Positions 42,165 to 51,475 of a DNA stretch of 64,000 nt are shown here, piece by piece (position 1 is the stretch's first letter; every line of letters starts with the position of its first letter). Both the position numbers and the translations under genes were made by a program. The stretch comes from Ornithinibacillus bavariensis (lineage in GTDB: Bacteria > Bacillota > Bacilli > Bacillales > Amphibacillaceae), in contig NZ_JBNPWZ010000004.1 of assembly GCF_050433565.1 (NCBI RefSeq), forward strand, positions 62,001-126,000, read 5' to 3'. Under the pieces are notes generated by a model. The model saw only the letters and a list, made by a program, of their open reading frames with translations. It had not been told where the DNA came from and did no database searches.

Positions 42165-43275
42165 GATTATTCTTCCAGGAGAAACGATTGGAATAATTGG
42201 TGGTGGACAGCTTGGTCGTATGATGGCTATAGCAGCAAAATATATGGGCTACAAGGTGGTCGTCTTAGACCCGACCCCAAATTGTCCTACTGCACAGGTA
42301 GCTGATCAGCAAATTATTGCAGGATTTAATGACATAGCTGCTATAAACGAGTTAACAACTATTTCCAGTGTTGTAACATATGAGTTTGAAAATGTAGATT
42401 TACGAGCAGCAGCTATGATTGAACAAGAAGGCAAGCTGCCACAAGGAGCATATCCATTAGCGATTACACAAAACCGTGAAAAAGAAAAGCGTTTATTGGA
42501 AGAAGTAAATTTACCCGTTCCAAACTTTGCAATTGTACATCATAGGGATGAGGTTGTGGAAGCATTGGAGCATTTGCCCTTCCCGCTTGTCATCAAGACG
42601 TGTCAAGGTGGTTACGATGGAAAAGGACAGCTTAAGCTGGAATCTAGTCTAGACTTATCTGAAGCTATTCAGTTTGTCGAACAGCATCAGCATTGCATAG
42701 TGGAAGCTTGGATTTCCTTTGATAAGGAAATATCAGTGATATTTACACGTAGCGAGACAGGAGAAATAGTGTTCTTTCCAATAGCAGAGAATATTCATAA
42801 AGACCAAATCCTATATCAAACAATAGTCCCTGCGAATATTTCAGTGTCTGTAAAAGAAAAAGCATTAGCCGCTGCAAGAGCACTAGCCGAAAAAATGGAT
42901 ATTGTCGGAACGTTTACAATTGAAATGTTTGTTGCTGGAGAAAAAGTATATCTTAACGAAATGGCACCTAGGCCACATAATTCCGGGCACTATACCATTG
43001 AGGCGTGCAACATTTCGCAATTCGCTCAACATATTCGCGCTATTTGTGGCTTACCATTAATTCCAGTAGAGCTTATAAAGCCAGCAACGATGCTCAATAT
43101 TTTAGGTGAGAACTTCAATCAAATAATAAAAGCTATTCCTAAGATAAATCAGGGCTTTGTCCATTTTTATGGAAAGGAAGCTGTGAAAGCAAAACGGAAA
43201 ATGGGGCATATTACCTTTATTGGAGATAATTTAGCAGAAAAAGTTGAAAGCTTGAGGAGGCAACTAAATGATTGA
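42151..43275 (+). CDS. purK: N5-carboxyaminoimidazole ribonucleotide synthase
   Basis: 374 aa from a TTG start inside the end of purE, with GGGAAGAG upstream. ATP-grasp enzyme: GIIGGGQLGRMMAIAAK at the N-terminus, VIKTCQGGYDGKGQ as the ATP-binding loop, and NEMAPRPHNSGHYT near the active site. Uses ATP and bicarbonate to carboxylate AIR; product goes to PurE. Overlaps purB by eight bases. Confidence 0.96.
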   Translation: MQNTKIILPGETIGIIGGGQLGRMMAIAAKYMGYKVVVLDPTPNCPTAQVADQQIIAGFNDIAAINELTTISSVVTYEFENVDLRAAAMIEQEGKLPQGAYPLAITQNREKEKRLLEEVNLPVPNFAIVHHRDEVVEALEHLPFPLVIKTCQGGYDGKGQLKLESSLDLSEAIQFVEQHQHCIVEAWISFDKEISVIFTRSETGEIVFFPIAENIHKDQILYQTIVPANISVSVKEKALAAARALAEKMDIVGTFTIEMFVAGEKVYLNEMAPRPHNSGHYTIEACNISQFAQHIRAICGLPLIPVELIKPATMLNILGENFNQIIKAIPKINQGFVHFYGKEAVKAKRKMGHITFIGDNLAEKVESLRRQLND

Positions 43276-44563
43276 GCGGTATACAAGAGAAGAAATGGGT
43301 ACCATTTGGACAGAAGAAAATAAATTTAATGCCTGGCTAGAAGTTGAAATTCTTGTGTGTGAAGCGTGGAGTGAGCTAGGGATTATCCCACAGGAGGATT
43401 TAAAACGAATTCGTGAAATAGCATCTTTTGATATTCAACGCATTTATGAGCTTGAAAGGGAAACTCGACATGATGTTGTGGCATTTACTCGTGCAGTTTC
43501 CGAAACACTTGGTGAGGAACGGAAATGGGTTCACTATGGTTTAACCTCAACAGATGTGGTGGATACCGCATTATCATTAAATTTGAAGCAAGCAAATGAA
43601 ATTCTCCGTAAAGATATACATAATTTCATTGAAATACTAAGAAGTAAGGCTATTGAACATAAGCATACCGTGATGATGGGAAGAACACACGGTGTACACG
43701 CAGAACCCACTACTTTTGGTCTAAAGATGGCTTTATGGTATGAAGAAATGAAACGTAACCTCGAACGCTTTGAATTAGCTGCGAAAAATGTAGCGTTTGG
43801 AAAATTATCTGGTGCAGTTGGAACATATGCAAATATTGATCCTTTCGTGGAGCAATATGTTTGTGAAAAGCTGGGGCTAACACCAGCACCAGTTTCTACT
43901 CAAACACTACAACGTGACCGCCATGCAGCATATATCGCCACCTTAGCGTTAATCGCTACTTCAATAGAAAAGTTTGCTACAGAAATACGTGGACTACAAA
44001 AAACAGAGACTCGTGAAGTGGAAGAGTTTTTCGCAAAAGGACAAAAGGGTTCATCTGCCATGCCACATAAACGAAACCCAATTGGATCAGAGAATATGAC
44101 TGGAATGGCAAGAGTTGTTCGTGGTTATATGGTAACCGCCTATGAAAATGTTTCCCTATGGCACGAGAGGGACATCTCACATTCCTCAGCAGAACGAATT
44201 ATCTTACCAGATGCAACGATTGCGTTAAACTATATGCTAAATCGCTTCGGAACGATTGTAAAGAATCTAACGGTTTTTCCAGAGAATATGAAACGAAATA
44301 TGGATAAGACACATGGGGTAATCTTTTCCCAGCGTGTACTCCTTGCTCTTATTGATAAAGGAATGAGTCGTGAGGAGGCATACGACATTGTACAACCAAA
44401 GGCAATGGAAGCATGGGAAACAGAAATACATTTTAAGAAGCTTGTCAAAGCTGAGGACCGAATAACAGCACTATTAACGGATAAGGAAATTGAAGCATGC
44501 TTTGATTATACGTATCATTTGAAAAATGTCGATGTGATTTTTGAACGCATTGGCTTAAGTTGA
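43268..44563 (+). CDS. purB: Adenylosuccinate lyase
   Basis: 431 aa, the usual length, ATG preceded by GAGG. Fumarase/aspartase-superfamily signature GSSAMPHKRNPIGSENM carries the mobile catalytic Ser; GRTHGVHAEPTTFG holds the catalytic His. Works twice in purine synthesis: splits SAICAR to AICAR, and adenylosuccinate to AMP. Confidence 0.97.
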   Translation: MIERYTREEMGTIWTEENKFNAWLEVEILVCEAWSELGIIPQEDLKRIREIASFDIQRIYELERETRHDVVAFTRAVSETLGEERKWVHYGLTSTDVVDTALSLNLKQANEILRKDIHNFIEILRSKAIEHKHTVMMGRTHGVHAEPTTFGLKMALWYEEMKRNLERFELAAKNVAFGKLSGAVGTYANIDPFVEQYVCEKLGLTPAPVSTQTLQRDRHAAYIATLALIATSIEKFATEIRGLQKTETREVEEFFAKGQKGSSAMPHKRNPIGSENMTGMARVVRGYMVTAYENVSLWHERDISHSSAERIILPDATIALNYMLNRFGTIVKNLTVFPENMKRNMDKTHGVIFSQRVLLALIDKGMSREEAYDIVQPKAMEAWETEIHFKKLVKAEDRITALLTDKEIEACFDYTYHLKNVDVIFERIGLS

Positions 44564-44573
44564 GGTGACAACT

Positions 44574-45287
44574 GTGAAGGCAGAGCTACTATATGAAGGA
44601 AAAGCTAAGAAAGTATACCGTTCAACGATAGATCCTAATAAACTTGTTTTAGCTTATAAAAACGATGCAACAGCTTTTAATGGGAAGAAGAAGGACACAT
44701 ATGTTGGAAAAGGAAGATTGAACAATGAAATATCTTCCTTGATTTTCCCTTATTTACATGAATGCGGAATCGAAAGCCATTTTATTCAAAAACTGAGTGA
44801 CACAGAGCAATTAGTTCATGAAACAAAGATTATTCCACTAGAGGTAGTCGTTCGTAATGTGGCAACGGGAAGTATTACCAAGCGTTTAGGGTTTAAGGAG
44901 AAGACGCTATTTAACCCACCATTAGTGGAGTTGTTCTATAAAAATGATAGGTTAGATGACCCACTAATAAATGATGATCATGCTTTACTTTTAACAGATG
45001 TTAGTAGACAGGAATTACGTGAAATAAAAGTTAAGGCACTTGAAATAAATACGGCATTACGCGAATTCTTTCAGTCTATACAATTACTTTTAGTAGATTT
45101 TAAGCTTGAGTTTGGACGTCTTCCAGAAGGGAGAATCGTACTCTCGGATGAAATATCACCAGACACGTGTCGATTATGGGATATTGAGACGAATCAAAAA
45201 ATGGATAAGGACGTTTTTAGGCTTGGGACAGGAAATCTAATTCCCGTTTATGAGCAAATCCTACAACGACTGGAGGCAAGGGTATGA
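44574..45287 (+). CDS. purC: SAICAR synthetase
   Basis: 237 aa from GTG 44574, which has GAGGTG six bases upstream; an in-frame GTG three codons earlier is part of that site. Motifs ELLYEGKAKKVY, VVRNVATGSITKR, DEISPDTCRLWD are typical of PurC. Joins aspartate to CAIR with ATP. Overlaps purS by four bases. Confidence 0.96.
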   Translation: MKAELLYEGKAKKVYRSTIDPNKLVLAYKNDATAFNGKKKDTYVGKGRLNNEISSLIFPYLHECGIESHFIQKLSDTEQLVHETKIIPLEVVVRNVATGSITKRLGFKEKTLFNPPLVELFYKNDRLDDPLINDDHALLLTDVSRQELREIKVKALEINTALREFFQSIQLLLVDFKLEFGRLPEGRIVLSDEISPDTCRLWDIETNQKMDKDVFRLGTGNLIPVYEQILQRLEARV

Positions 45288-45535
45288 GAAAGGTGACGGT
45301 TTATATTACGCTAAAGAAAGGTGTACTTGATCCACAGGGTAAGCAGGTCCAAGAATCACTTCAATCACTTGGTTATAACACGGTTCAGAATGTTCGAATT
45401 GGAAAATATATCGAATTACTGGTAGAGGAAGGACCAAATTTAGAGGTACGAATTCAAGAAATGTGTGATAAGCTACTTGTCAATCCAGTCATGGAAGATT
45501 ACTACTATGAAGTGAAGGAGGATGTCCACTCGTGA
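45284..45535 (+). CDS. purS: FGAM synthase small subunit PurS
   Basis: 83 aa, the standard length. Sequence follows the family (VTVYITLKKGVLDPQGKQVQ, SLGYNTVQNVRIGKYIEL, CDKLLVNPVMEDYYYEV). It bridges PurQ and PurL in the three-part FGAM synthase of Gram-positives. Overlaps purQ by four bases. Confidence 0.95.
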   Translation: MRKVTVYITLKKGVLDPQGKQVQESLQSLGYNTVQNVRIGKYIELLVEEGPNLEVRIQEMCDKLLVNPVMEDYYYEVKEDVHS

Positions 45536-46224
45536 AATTTGCTGTAATTGTTTTCCCCGGTTCTAACTGTGATCAGGATATGTATCATGCGGTAAAGGAA
45601 GTTATTGGAGAAGAAGCGGATTTGGTCTGGTATCAGGATAGTAATCTAGAAAACTATGACGTTATTCTTCTACCCGGTGGTTTTTCTTATGGGGATTATC
45701 TTCGTTCTGGAGCGATTGCAGCAAGCTCAAAAATTATGGGACAAATTAAGCTACATGCTGCAAAAGGAAAACCAGTGCTTGGGGTTTGTAATGGATTTCA
45801 AATCTTGACAGAGGCGGGGCTTCTACCAGGAGCATTATTACGAAATAAAGGCTTATCCTTTATGTGTCATCAAGAGGAAATAATAGTAGAGAACAATGAG
45901 ACCTTTTTTACGAGTGGCTATCAAGTAGGCGAAGTTCTTCGATTACCAATTGCGCATGGGGAAGGTAATTATTTCTGTGATCAAGAAACATTAAGGGAGC
46001 TTGAGAAGCATAATCAAATCGTGTTTACCTACCGAACAAATCCTAATGGCTCCACTGCAAATATAGCAGGAATCATAAATAAAGCAGGAAATGTTTTAGG
46101 AATGATGCCACATCCTGAACGAGCAGTAGAGACTTTACTGGGAAGTAATGATGGGTTATTGCTGTTCCAATCCATTATCAGAAATTGGAGGGGGTCCTAT
46201 GATGCTACAAACGCGAGAATTTAG
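45532..46224 (+). CDS. purQ: FGAM synthase glutaminase subunit PurQ
   Basis: 230 aa, GTG start with GGAGGATG upstream. Class I amidotransferase: N-terminal VIVFPGSNCDQD, nucleophile Cys in LGVCNGFQ, His/Glu pair in MMPHPERAVE. Supplies ammonia to PurL. The last 26 bases overlap the purL start. Confidence 0.96.
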   Translation: MKFAVIVFPGSNCDQDMYHAVKEVIGEEADLVWYQDSNLENYDVILLPGGFSYGDYLRSGAIAASSKIMGQIKLHAAKGKPVLGVCNGFQILTEAGLLPGALLRNKGLSFMCHQEEIIVENNETFFTSGYQVGEVLRLPIAHGEGNYFCDQETLRELEKHNQIVFTYRTNPNGSTANIAGIINKAGNVLGMMPHPERAVETLLGSNDGLLLFQSIIRNWRGSYDATNARI

Positions 46225-48421
46225 TCCGGAAAAAATTGAACAGGAGAAGCTGTATCAAACGATGGGGCTAAGTGAATCAGAATTTGAAATGATCAAACAG
46301 ATTTTAGGCCGACTTCCTAATATAACCGAAACAGGTATTTTCTCTGTGATGTGGTCAGAGCATTGTAGCTACAAAACTTCTAAGCCTTTATTGAGAAAAT
46401 TTCCTACTAAGGCTCCTCATGTGCTACAAGGTCCTGGGGAGGGAGCAGGAATTATTGATATTGGCGATAATCAGGCAGTTGTTTTTAAGATTGAGAGTCA
46501 TAATCATCCATCTGCAGTGGAACCGTATCAAGGAGCAGCAACTGGGGTAGGTGGGATTATTCGTGATGTGTTCTCTATGGGTGCTCGTCCCATTGCATTG
46601 ATGAACTCATTGCGATTCGGAAATCTAACATCTAATCGGGTGAAATATTTATTCTCCGAGGTTGTTAGTGGAATTGCTGGATATGGTAATTGTGTAGGTG
46701 TTCCTACTGTTGGGGGAGAAGTACAATTTGATGAATCCTACGAGGATAATCCTCTCGTAAATGCTATGTGTATTGGCCTAATCAATCATAATGATATTCA
46801 AAAGGGAGTAGCAGCGGGAATTGGTAATACAGTTATTTACGCTGGTGCACCTACAGGAAGAGATGGAATTCATGGTGCGACTTTTGCTTCTGATGATTTG
46901 GCAGAGAATGCGGCTAAGGACCGTCCGGCAGTCCAGGTTGGGGATCCATTCATGGAGAAGCTTCTAATAGAGGCATGTCTTGAGGTTATTAAATCTGATG
47001 CACTTGTTGGCATGCAGGATATGGGAGCAGCTGGACTTACATCTTCAGCTAGTGAAATGGCAAGTAAAGCCGGAACCGGTATGGAGATGAATTTAGATCT
47101 TGTTCCACAGCGTGAGCCTAATATGACAGCCTATGAATTGATGCTTTCTGAATCTCAGGAACGGATGCTACTAGTAGTACAAAAAGGAAGAGAACAAGAA
47201 ATAATAGATATATTTAATCGTTATAGTCTTCACGCAGTAGTGGTTGGTCGAGTAATAGAGGATAAGGTTTTCCGTATCATCCAACATGGAGAGATTCAAG
47301 CTGAAATTCCTGTAGATGCGTTAGCGGAAAATGCTCCAGTCTATCATTTACCAGCAATAGAGGCGAAGTATTTTCAAGAGTTTCAGAAGATTGGAAATAA
47401 AGTTCCTTCAGTCGGTAATTTTGGTGATATGCTAAAACGCTTATTGCAACAACCAACAATAGCGAGTAAGGAATGGATTTTTGATCAATATGATTCGATG
47501 GTGCAAACGAATACCATTCTAGGGCCAGGATCTGATGCAGCAGTTATTCGTATTAAAGGAACAGATAAAGCACTAGCAATTACAACCGATTGTAATTCCC
47601 GTTATATTTATTTGGATCCTGAAACAGGTGGAAAGATTGCAGGAGCAGAAGCAGCTAGAAATATCGTCTGCTCAGGGGCGCGTCCACTAGCACTAACAGA
47701 TGGGTTAAACTTTGGTAATCCAACAAATCCAGAGGTGTTTTGGCAAATGGAAAAAAGTGTTGAAGGAATGAGTAAAGCCTGTGAGACACTTGGAACTCCT
47801 GTTATTAGTGGGAATGTGTCGTTATATAACCAATCTAAAGGAAAAGCGATTTTTCCAACACCAATTGTTGGCATGGTAGGGCTGTTCGAGTCACTTGAAC
47901 ATATTACGCCGAGCTTTTTCCAAGAGGCAGGTGATGTTATTTATCTGATAGGAGAGACAAAGCCTGAATTTGGTGGTAGTGAACTACAAAATATTTTAGA
48001 AGGAACCTATCAAGGTAAAGCACCAGCGATTGACCTAGAGGTTGAGGCAAAGCGTCAGACACAATTATTAGATGCCATTCATAAAGGGCTCATTGTTTCT
48101 GCTCATGATCTTTCTGAGGGTGGATTAGGGGTTGCATTGGCGGAAAGTCTATTTGCGGATGACGCCTTAGGTGCAAGTATCCAAATAAGGGGAGATGAGA
48201 CTGTTGCTCTATTTAGTGAAACACAATCTCGCTTCCTTATTAGTGTTAAAAAGGAAAATAAGGATGCCGTGGAAAAAGTCTTAACGGATGCCATACCAAT
48301 AGGTGTGATTACGGCGGACAGAATGTTAACCATTCATAATGAGGCGGGCATAGTTTTATCTGAGAAAGTTGCGGAATTGCGTAGACTTTGGAAAGGGGCA
48401 ATCCCATGCTTGCTGAAGTAA
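46199..48421 (+). CDS. purL: FGAM synthase large subunit PurL
   Basis: 740 aa from ATG 46199 (a second ATG follows at once at 46202 and is equally well placed relative to GGAGGGGG). Typical small-type PurL: GIFSVMWSEHCSYK, PGEGAGIIDIGDNQAVVFK, ESHNHPSAVEPYQGAATGVG, then a second AIRS-type half with DNGLNFGNP-like DGLNFGNP and SAHDLSEGGLG. Makes FGAM from FGAR with PurQ and PurS. The overlap with purQ and with purF (16 bases) suggests tight translational coupling. Confidence 0.97.
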   Translation: MMLQTREFSPEKIEQEKLYQTMGLSESEFEMIKQILGRLPNITETGIFSVMWSEHCSYKTSKPLLRKFPTKAPHVLQGPGEGAGIIDIGDNQAVVFKIESHNHPSAVEPYQGAATGVGGIIRDVFSMGARPIALMNSLRFGNLTSNRVKYLFSEVVSGIAGYGNCVGVPTVGGEVQFDESYEDNPLVNAMCIGLINHNDIQKGVAAGIGNTVIYAGAPTGRDGIHGATFASDDLAENAAKDRPAVQVGDPFMEKLLIEACLEVIKSDALVGMQDMGAAGLTSSASEMASKAGTGMEMNLDLVPQREPNMTAYELMLSESQERMLLVVQKGREQEIIDIFNRYSLHAVVVGRVIEDKVFRIIQHGEIQAEIPVDALAENAPVYHLPAIEAKYFQEFQKIGNKVPSVGNFGDMLKRLLQQPTIASKEWIFDQYDSMVQTNTILGPGSDAAVIRIKGTDKALAITTDCNSRYIYLDPETGGKIAGAEAARNIVCSGARPLALTDGLNFGNPTNPEVFWQMEKSVEGMSKACETLGTPVISGNVSLYNQSKGKAIFPTPIVGMVGLFESLEHITPSFFQEAGDVIYLIGETKPEFGGSELQNILEGTYQGKAPAIDLEVEAKRQTQLLDAIHKGLIVSAHDLSEGGLGVALAESLFADDALGASIQIRGDETVALFSETQSRFLISVKKENKDAVEKVLTDAIPIGVITADRMLTIHNEAGIVLSEKVAELRRLWKGAIPCLLK

Positions 48422-49815
48422 GAGGGTTACAGGAAGAGTGTGGTGTATTTGGAATATGGGGCCATGAAAAAGCAGCTGAGTTAACCTACTATGGACTTCA
48501 TGCCCTTCAACATCGCGGACAGGAAGGTGCAGGGATAGTAACTTCTAATGGGAAGGAGTTAAAGCTCCATAAAGGTCAGGGCTTAGTAAATGATGTCTTC
48601 AAACGATTTGACTTTTCCAAGCTGGGAGGCTGTGCAGCAATTGGTCATGTTCGCTATGCTACTCAGGGAGAAAGTACGATTGATAATGTTCAGCCACTTC
48701 TTTTTCGTTCGCAAACTGGAAGCATGGCACTTGCCCATAATGGCAATATCATGAATGCTTATGAGCTTCGCGGTGAGCTTGAGGAAGCAGGGAGTATATT
48801 ACAAACATCCTCTGATACGGAAGTGCTGGCTCATTTAATAAAGCGTAATGGGAGAATGGATTCTATCTCTGGTTTAAAGGATGCACTAAGACAGCTAATG
48901 GGAGCATATGCCTTTCTTATTCTACAGGAAGATCGAATGCATATTGCACTAGATCCTAAAGGACTAAGACCGCTCTCTATTGGTAAATTAGGAGATGCTT
49001 ATGTGGTTGCCTCTGAAACGTCTGCTTTTGATATCATTGGTGCTCACTATGAGCGTGAAGTGTTACCGGGAGAATTGATTACCATTTCTAATGATGGCAT
49101 GGAAACTACTCGCTTCGCTAGTGAGGAAAAACGTGCCCTATGTGCAATGGAGTATGTATATTTCTCCCGTCCTGACAGTGACTTAAATAAGGTAAATGTT
49201 CATGCCTCAAGAAAGCGGATGGGAATGGAGCTCTTTAAGGAAGCATCAGTCGAAGCGGATGTGGTTACGGGAGTACCTGATTCTAGTATATCTGCTGCTA
49301 TTGGCTATGCAGAAGCAAGTGGAATACCTTATGAAATTGGATTAATTAAGAACCGCTATATTGGAAGAACATTTATACAGCCATCCCAAGAGTTAAGAGA
49401 GCAGGGAGTTAAGATGAAGCTATCCCCTGTTAGAAGGATAGTGGAGGGAAAACGAGTCATTATGGTTGATGATTCTATCGTTCGGGGAACAACATGTAAG
49501 CGGATTGTCCATATGCTAAAAAGCGCTGGAGCAAAAGAGGTACATGTTCGAATTGCATCACCATCTATTATGAACCCATGCTATTACGGGATTGATATGT
49601 CTACTAAAAAAGAATTGATTGCAGCAAATTACTCACTTGAAGAAATAACGGAAATGATTGGTGCCGATAGCTTAGCATATCTTTCAAGCACAGGATTAGA
49701 ACGAGCTATTGTATCAGATGATTCGCTTGAACAAGGAATATGCATGGCTTGCATGACAGGAAAATATCCGGTTTTGAAAAATGGGCAATTAGAAATAGCC
49801 TATACAAAATGTTAA
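48406..49815 (+). CDS. purF: Amidophosphoribosyltransferase
   Basis: 469 aa from ATG 48406, with AAAGGGG eight bases upstream. An 11-residue propeptide (MLAEVRGLQEE) precedes catalytic Cys12, as in the self-processing B. subtilis enzyme. The [4Fe-4S] cysteines are visible in ALCAMEY, MNPCYYGID and GICMACMTG. PRPP-binding motif VIMVDDSIVRGTT. First committed step: PRPP plus glutamine to phosphoribosylamine. Oxygen-labile cluster expected. Confidence 0.97.
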   Translation: MLAEVRGLQEECGVFGIWGHEKAAELTYYGLHALQHRGQEGAGIVTSNGKELKLHKGQGLVNDVFKRFDFSKLGGCAAIGHVRYATQGESTIDNVQPLLFRSQTGSMALAHNGNIMNAYELRGELEEAGSILQTSSDTEVLAHLIKRNGRMDSISGLKDALRQLMGAYAFLILQEDRMHIALDPKGLRPLSIGKLGDAYVVASETSAFDIIGAHYEREVLPGELITISNDGMETTRFASEEKRALCAMEYVYFSRPDSDLNKVNVHASRKRMGMELFKEASVEADVVTGVPDSSISAAIGYAEASGIPYEIGLIKNRYIGRTFIQPSQELREQGVKMKLSPVRRIVEGKRVIMVDDSIVRGTTCKRIVHMLKSAGAKEVHVRIASPSIMNPCYYGIDMSTKKELIAANYSLEEITEMIGADSLAYLSSTGLERAIVSDDSLEQGICMACMTGKYPVLKNGQLEIAYTKC

Positions 49816-49828
49816 GGAGAGTGTGTAC

Positions 49829-50851
49829 ATGTCACAGCTGTATAAAGCTGCAGGGGTCGATGTGGAGGCAGGCTATGAAGCAGTAGATAGAATTAAGAAG
49901 CATATTTTGAGAACTTCAAGACCGGAAGTGCTAGGCGAGGTTGGTGCATTTGCTGGATTGTTCGAGCTAACCTCTTTTCGCTATAAAGAGCCTGTCTTAG
50001 TTTCCGGAACAGACGGTGTAGGTACTAAGCTAAAGCTTGCATTTGAGTTAGATAAACATGACACGGTTGGCATTGATTTGGTAGCTATGTGTGTTAATGA
50101 CATTGTTGCACAAGGGGCACAGGCATTGTTTTTTTTAGATTATATAGCCTGTGGAAAGAACGAACCGTCCAAAATTGAACAGATTGTGTCCGGTATTGCT
50201 GATGGCTGTGCTCTTGCTGGGGCAGCTCTTATAGGCGGAGAAACGGCGGAAATGCCAGGGATGTATCAAGACGATGAATACGACTTAGCTGGTTTTGTTG
50301 TTGGTATTGCAGAGAAATCGAAGTTAGTCACCGGTAAATCAATTCAGCCAGGGGATGTAGTCATCGGGCTAGCATCAAGTGGAATTCATTCCAATGGCTA
50401 CTCGTTAGTACGAAAACTTGTACATGGGATGGATTTTCATAAGGTTCCTGATGGATTATCAAAGCCATTAGGTGAGTGGCTAATGGCACCGACAAGGATT
50501 TATGCTCAATCTGTTAAGCGACTTCAGGATGAGATTTTGGTGAAAGGGATCTCACATATAACTGGTGGAGGATTCTATGAAAATATACCAAGGATGTTAC
50601 CAGATGAGCTTGGAGTAGAAGTTTTCTTCGATAGCTGGGACATTCCAGAAATTTTTCTGTTCTTACAAGAAATAGGTCATCTCTCTCTAGGTGAGATGTT
50701 CGGCATTTTTAATATGGGGATTGGTATGGCAATTGTAGTTTCCTCAGAGGAAGCACAGACGGCAATCGACTTGTTGGCTGAGAACGGAGAAAAGGCTACT
50801 GTCATTGGTCGTGTTAGAACTGAAAAAGGAGTTCATATTCGTTATGAATAA
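49829..50851 (+). CDS. purM: AIR synthetase (FGAM cyclo-ligase)
   Basis: 340 aa from ATG 49829 with AAGGAGAG seven bases upstream; a GTG two codons earlier is too close. Key motifs YKAAGVDVEAGYEAV, SGTDGVGTKLKLAF, GGETAEMPGMY, GLASSGIHSNGYSL. Closes the imidazole ring to give AIR. The stop overlaps the purN start by eight bases. Confidence 0.97.
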   Translation: MSQLYKAAGVDVEAGYEAVDRIKKHILRTSRPEVLGEVGAFAGLFELTSFRYKEPVLVSGTDGVGTKLKLAFELDKHDTVGIDLVAMCVNDIVAQGAQALFFLDYIACGKNEPSKIEQIVSGIADGCALAGAALIGGETAEMPGMYQDDEYDLAGFVVGIAEKSKLVTGKSIQPGDVVIGLASSGIHSNGYSLVRKLVHGMDFHKVPDGLSKPLGEWLMAPTRIYAQSVKRLQDEILVKGISHITGGGFYENIPRMLPDELGVEVFFDSWDIPEIFLFLQEIGHLSLGEMFGIFNMGIGMAIVVSSEEAQTAIDLLAENGEKATVIGRVRTEKGVHIRYE

Positions 50852-51407
50852 AGTTAAGGCAGCAGTTTTTGCCTCGGGAACAGGAAGCAACTTTGATGCC
50901 ATCATCGGACGTAGTAATCTAGCTTGTGAAATTGCAGTTTTAATCTGTGATAAGCCTGGTGCACCTGTGATAAAAAAGGCAATCCGCAGTGGGATTCAAA
51001 CATTAGTTTTAAACCCAAAAGCGTTCGTGGCAAAGCAAGAATACGAGACGAAGATTCTTCATTTTTTGCGAAAAATGGATGTCGAGTGGATCTTCCTAGC
51101 TGGCTATATGCGGTTAATTGGCCCAACTTTACTTGCTGCATATGAAGGTAGAATTATTAACACTCATCCCTCCCTTCTACCAGCATTTCCAGGGAAAGAC
51201 GCAATTAGTCAAGCGATCCAAGCTGGTGTAAAGGTAACAGGAGTGACCATTCATTTTGTTGATGAAGGAATGGACACCGGACCAATTATTGCACAGAGGG
51301 CATTAGAGGTTTTAGAAGATGATACAGAGGCCACATTGAAAGTACGTATTCAGGATGTAGAACATGAGCTGTATCCAGAGGTAATTAATAGATTAGTACG
51401 AGGATAA
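50844..51407 (+). CDS. purN: GAR formyltransferase (10-formyl-THF dependent)
   Basis: 187 aa from ATG 50844, which overlaps the purM stop; AAAGGAG lies rather far upstream (12 bases), so translation probably depends on coupling to purM. N-terminal FASGTGSNFDAI and active-site INTHPSLLPAFPG, with the catalytic Asp in HFVDEGMDTGPII. Standard length. Confidence 0.96.
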   Translation: MNKVKAAVFASGTGSNFDAIIGRSNLACEIAVLICDKPGAPVIKKAIRSGIQTLVLNPKAFVAKQEYETKILHFLRKMDVEWIFLAGYMRLIGPTLLAAYEGRIINTHPSLLPAFPGKDAISQAIQAGVKVTGVTIHFVDEGMDTGPIIAQRALEVLEDDTEATLKVRIQDVEHELYPEVINRLVRG

Positions 51408-51475
51408 ATGCTCTTTCTATTGTGTTTCAATAATAACCCTAGACGATAAACTACATAAAACCAAGGAGTGTAATC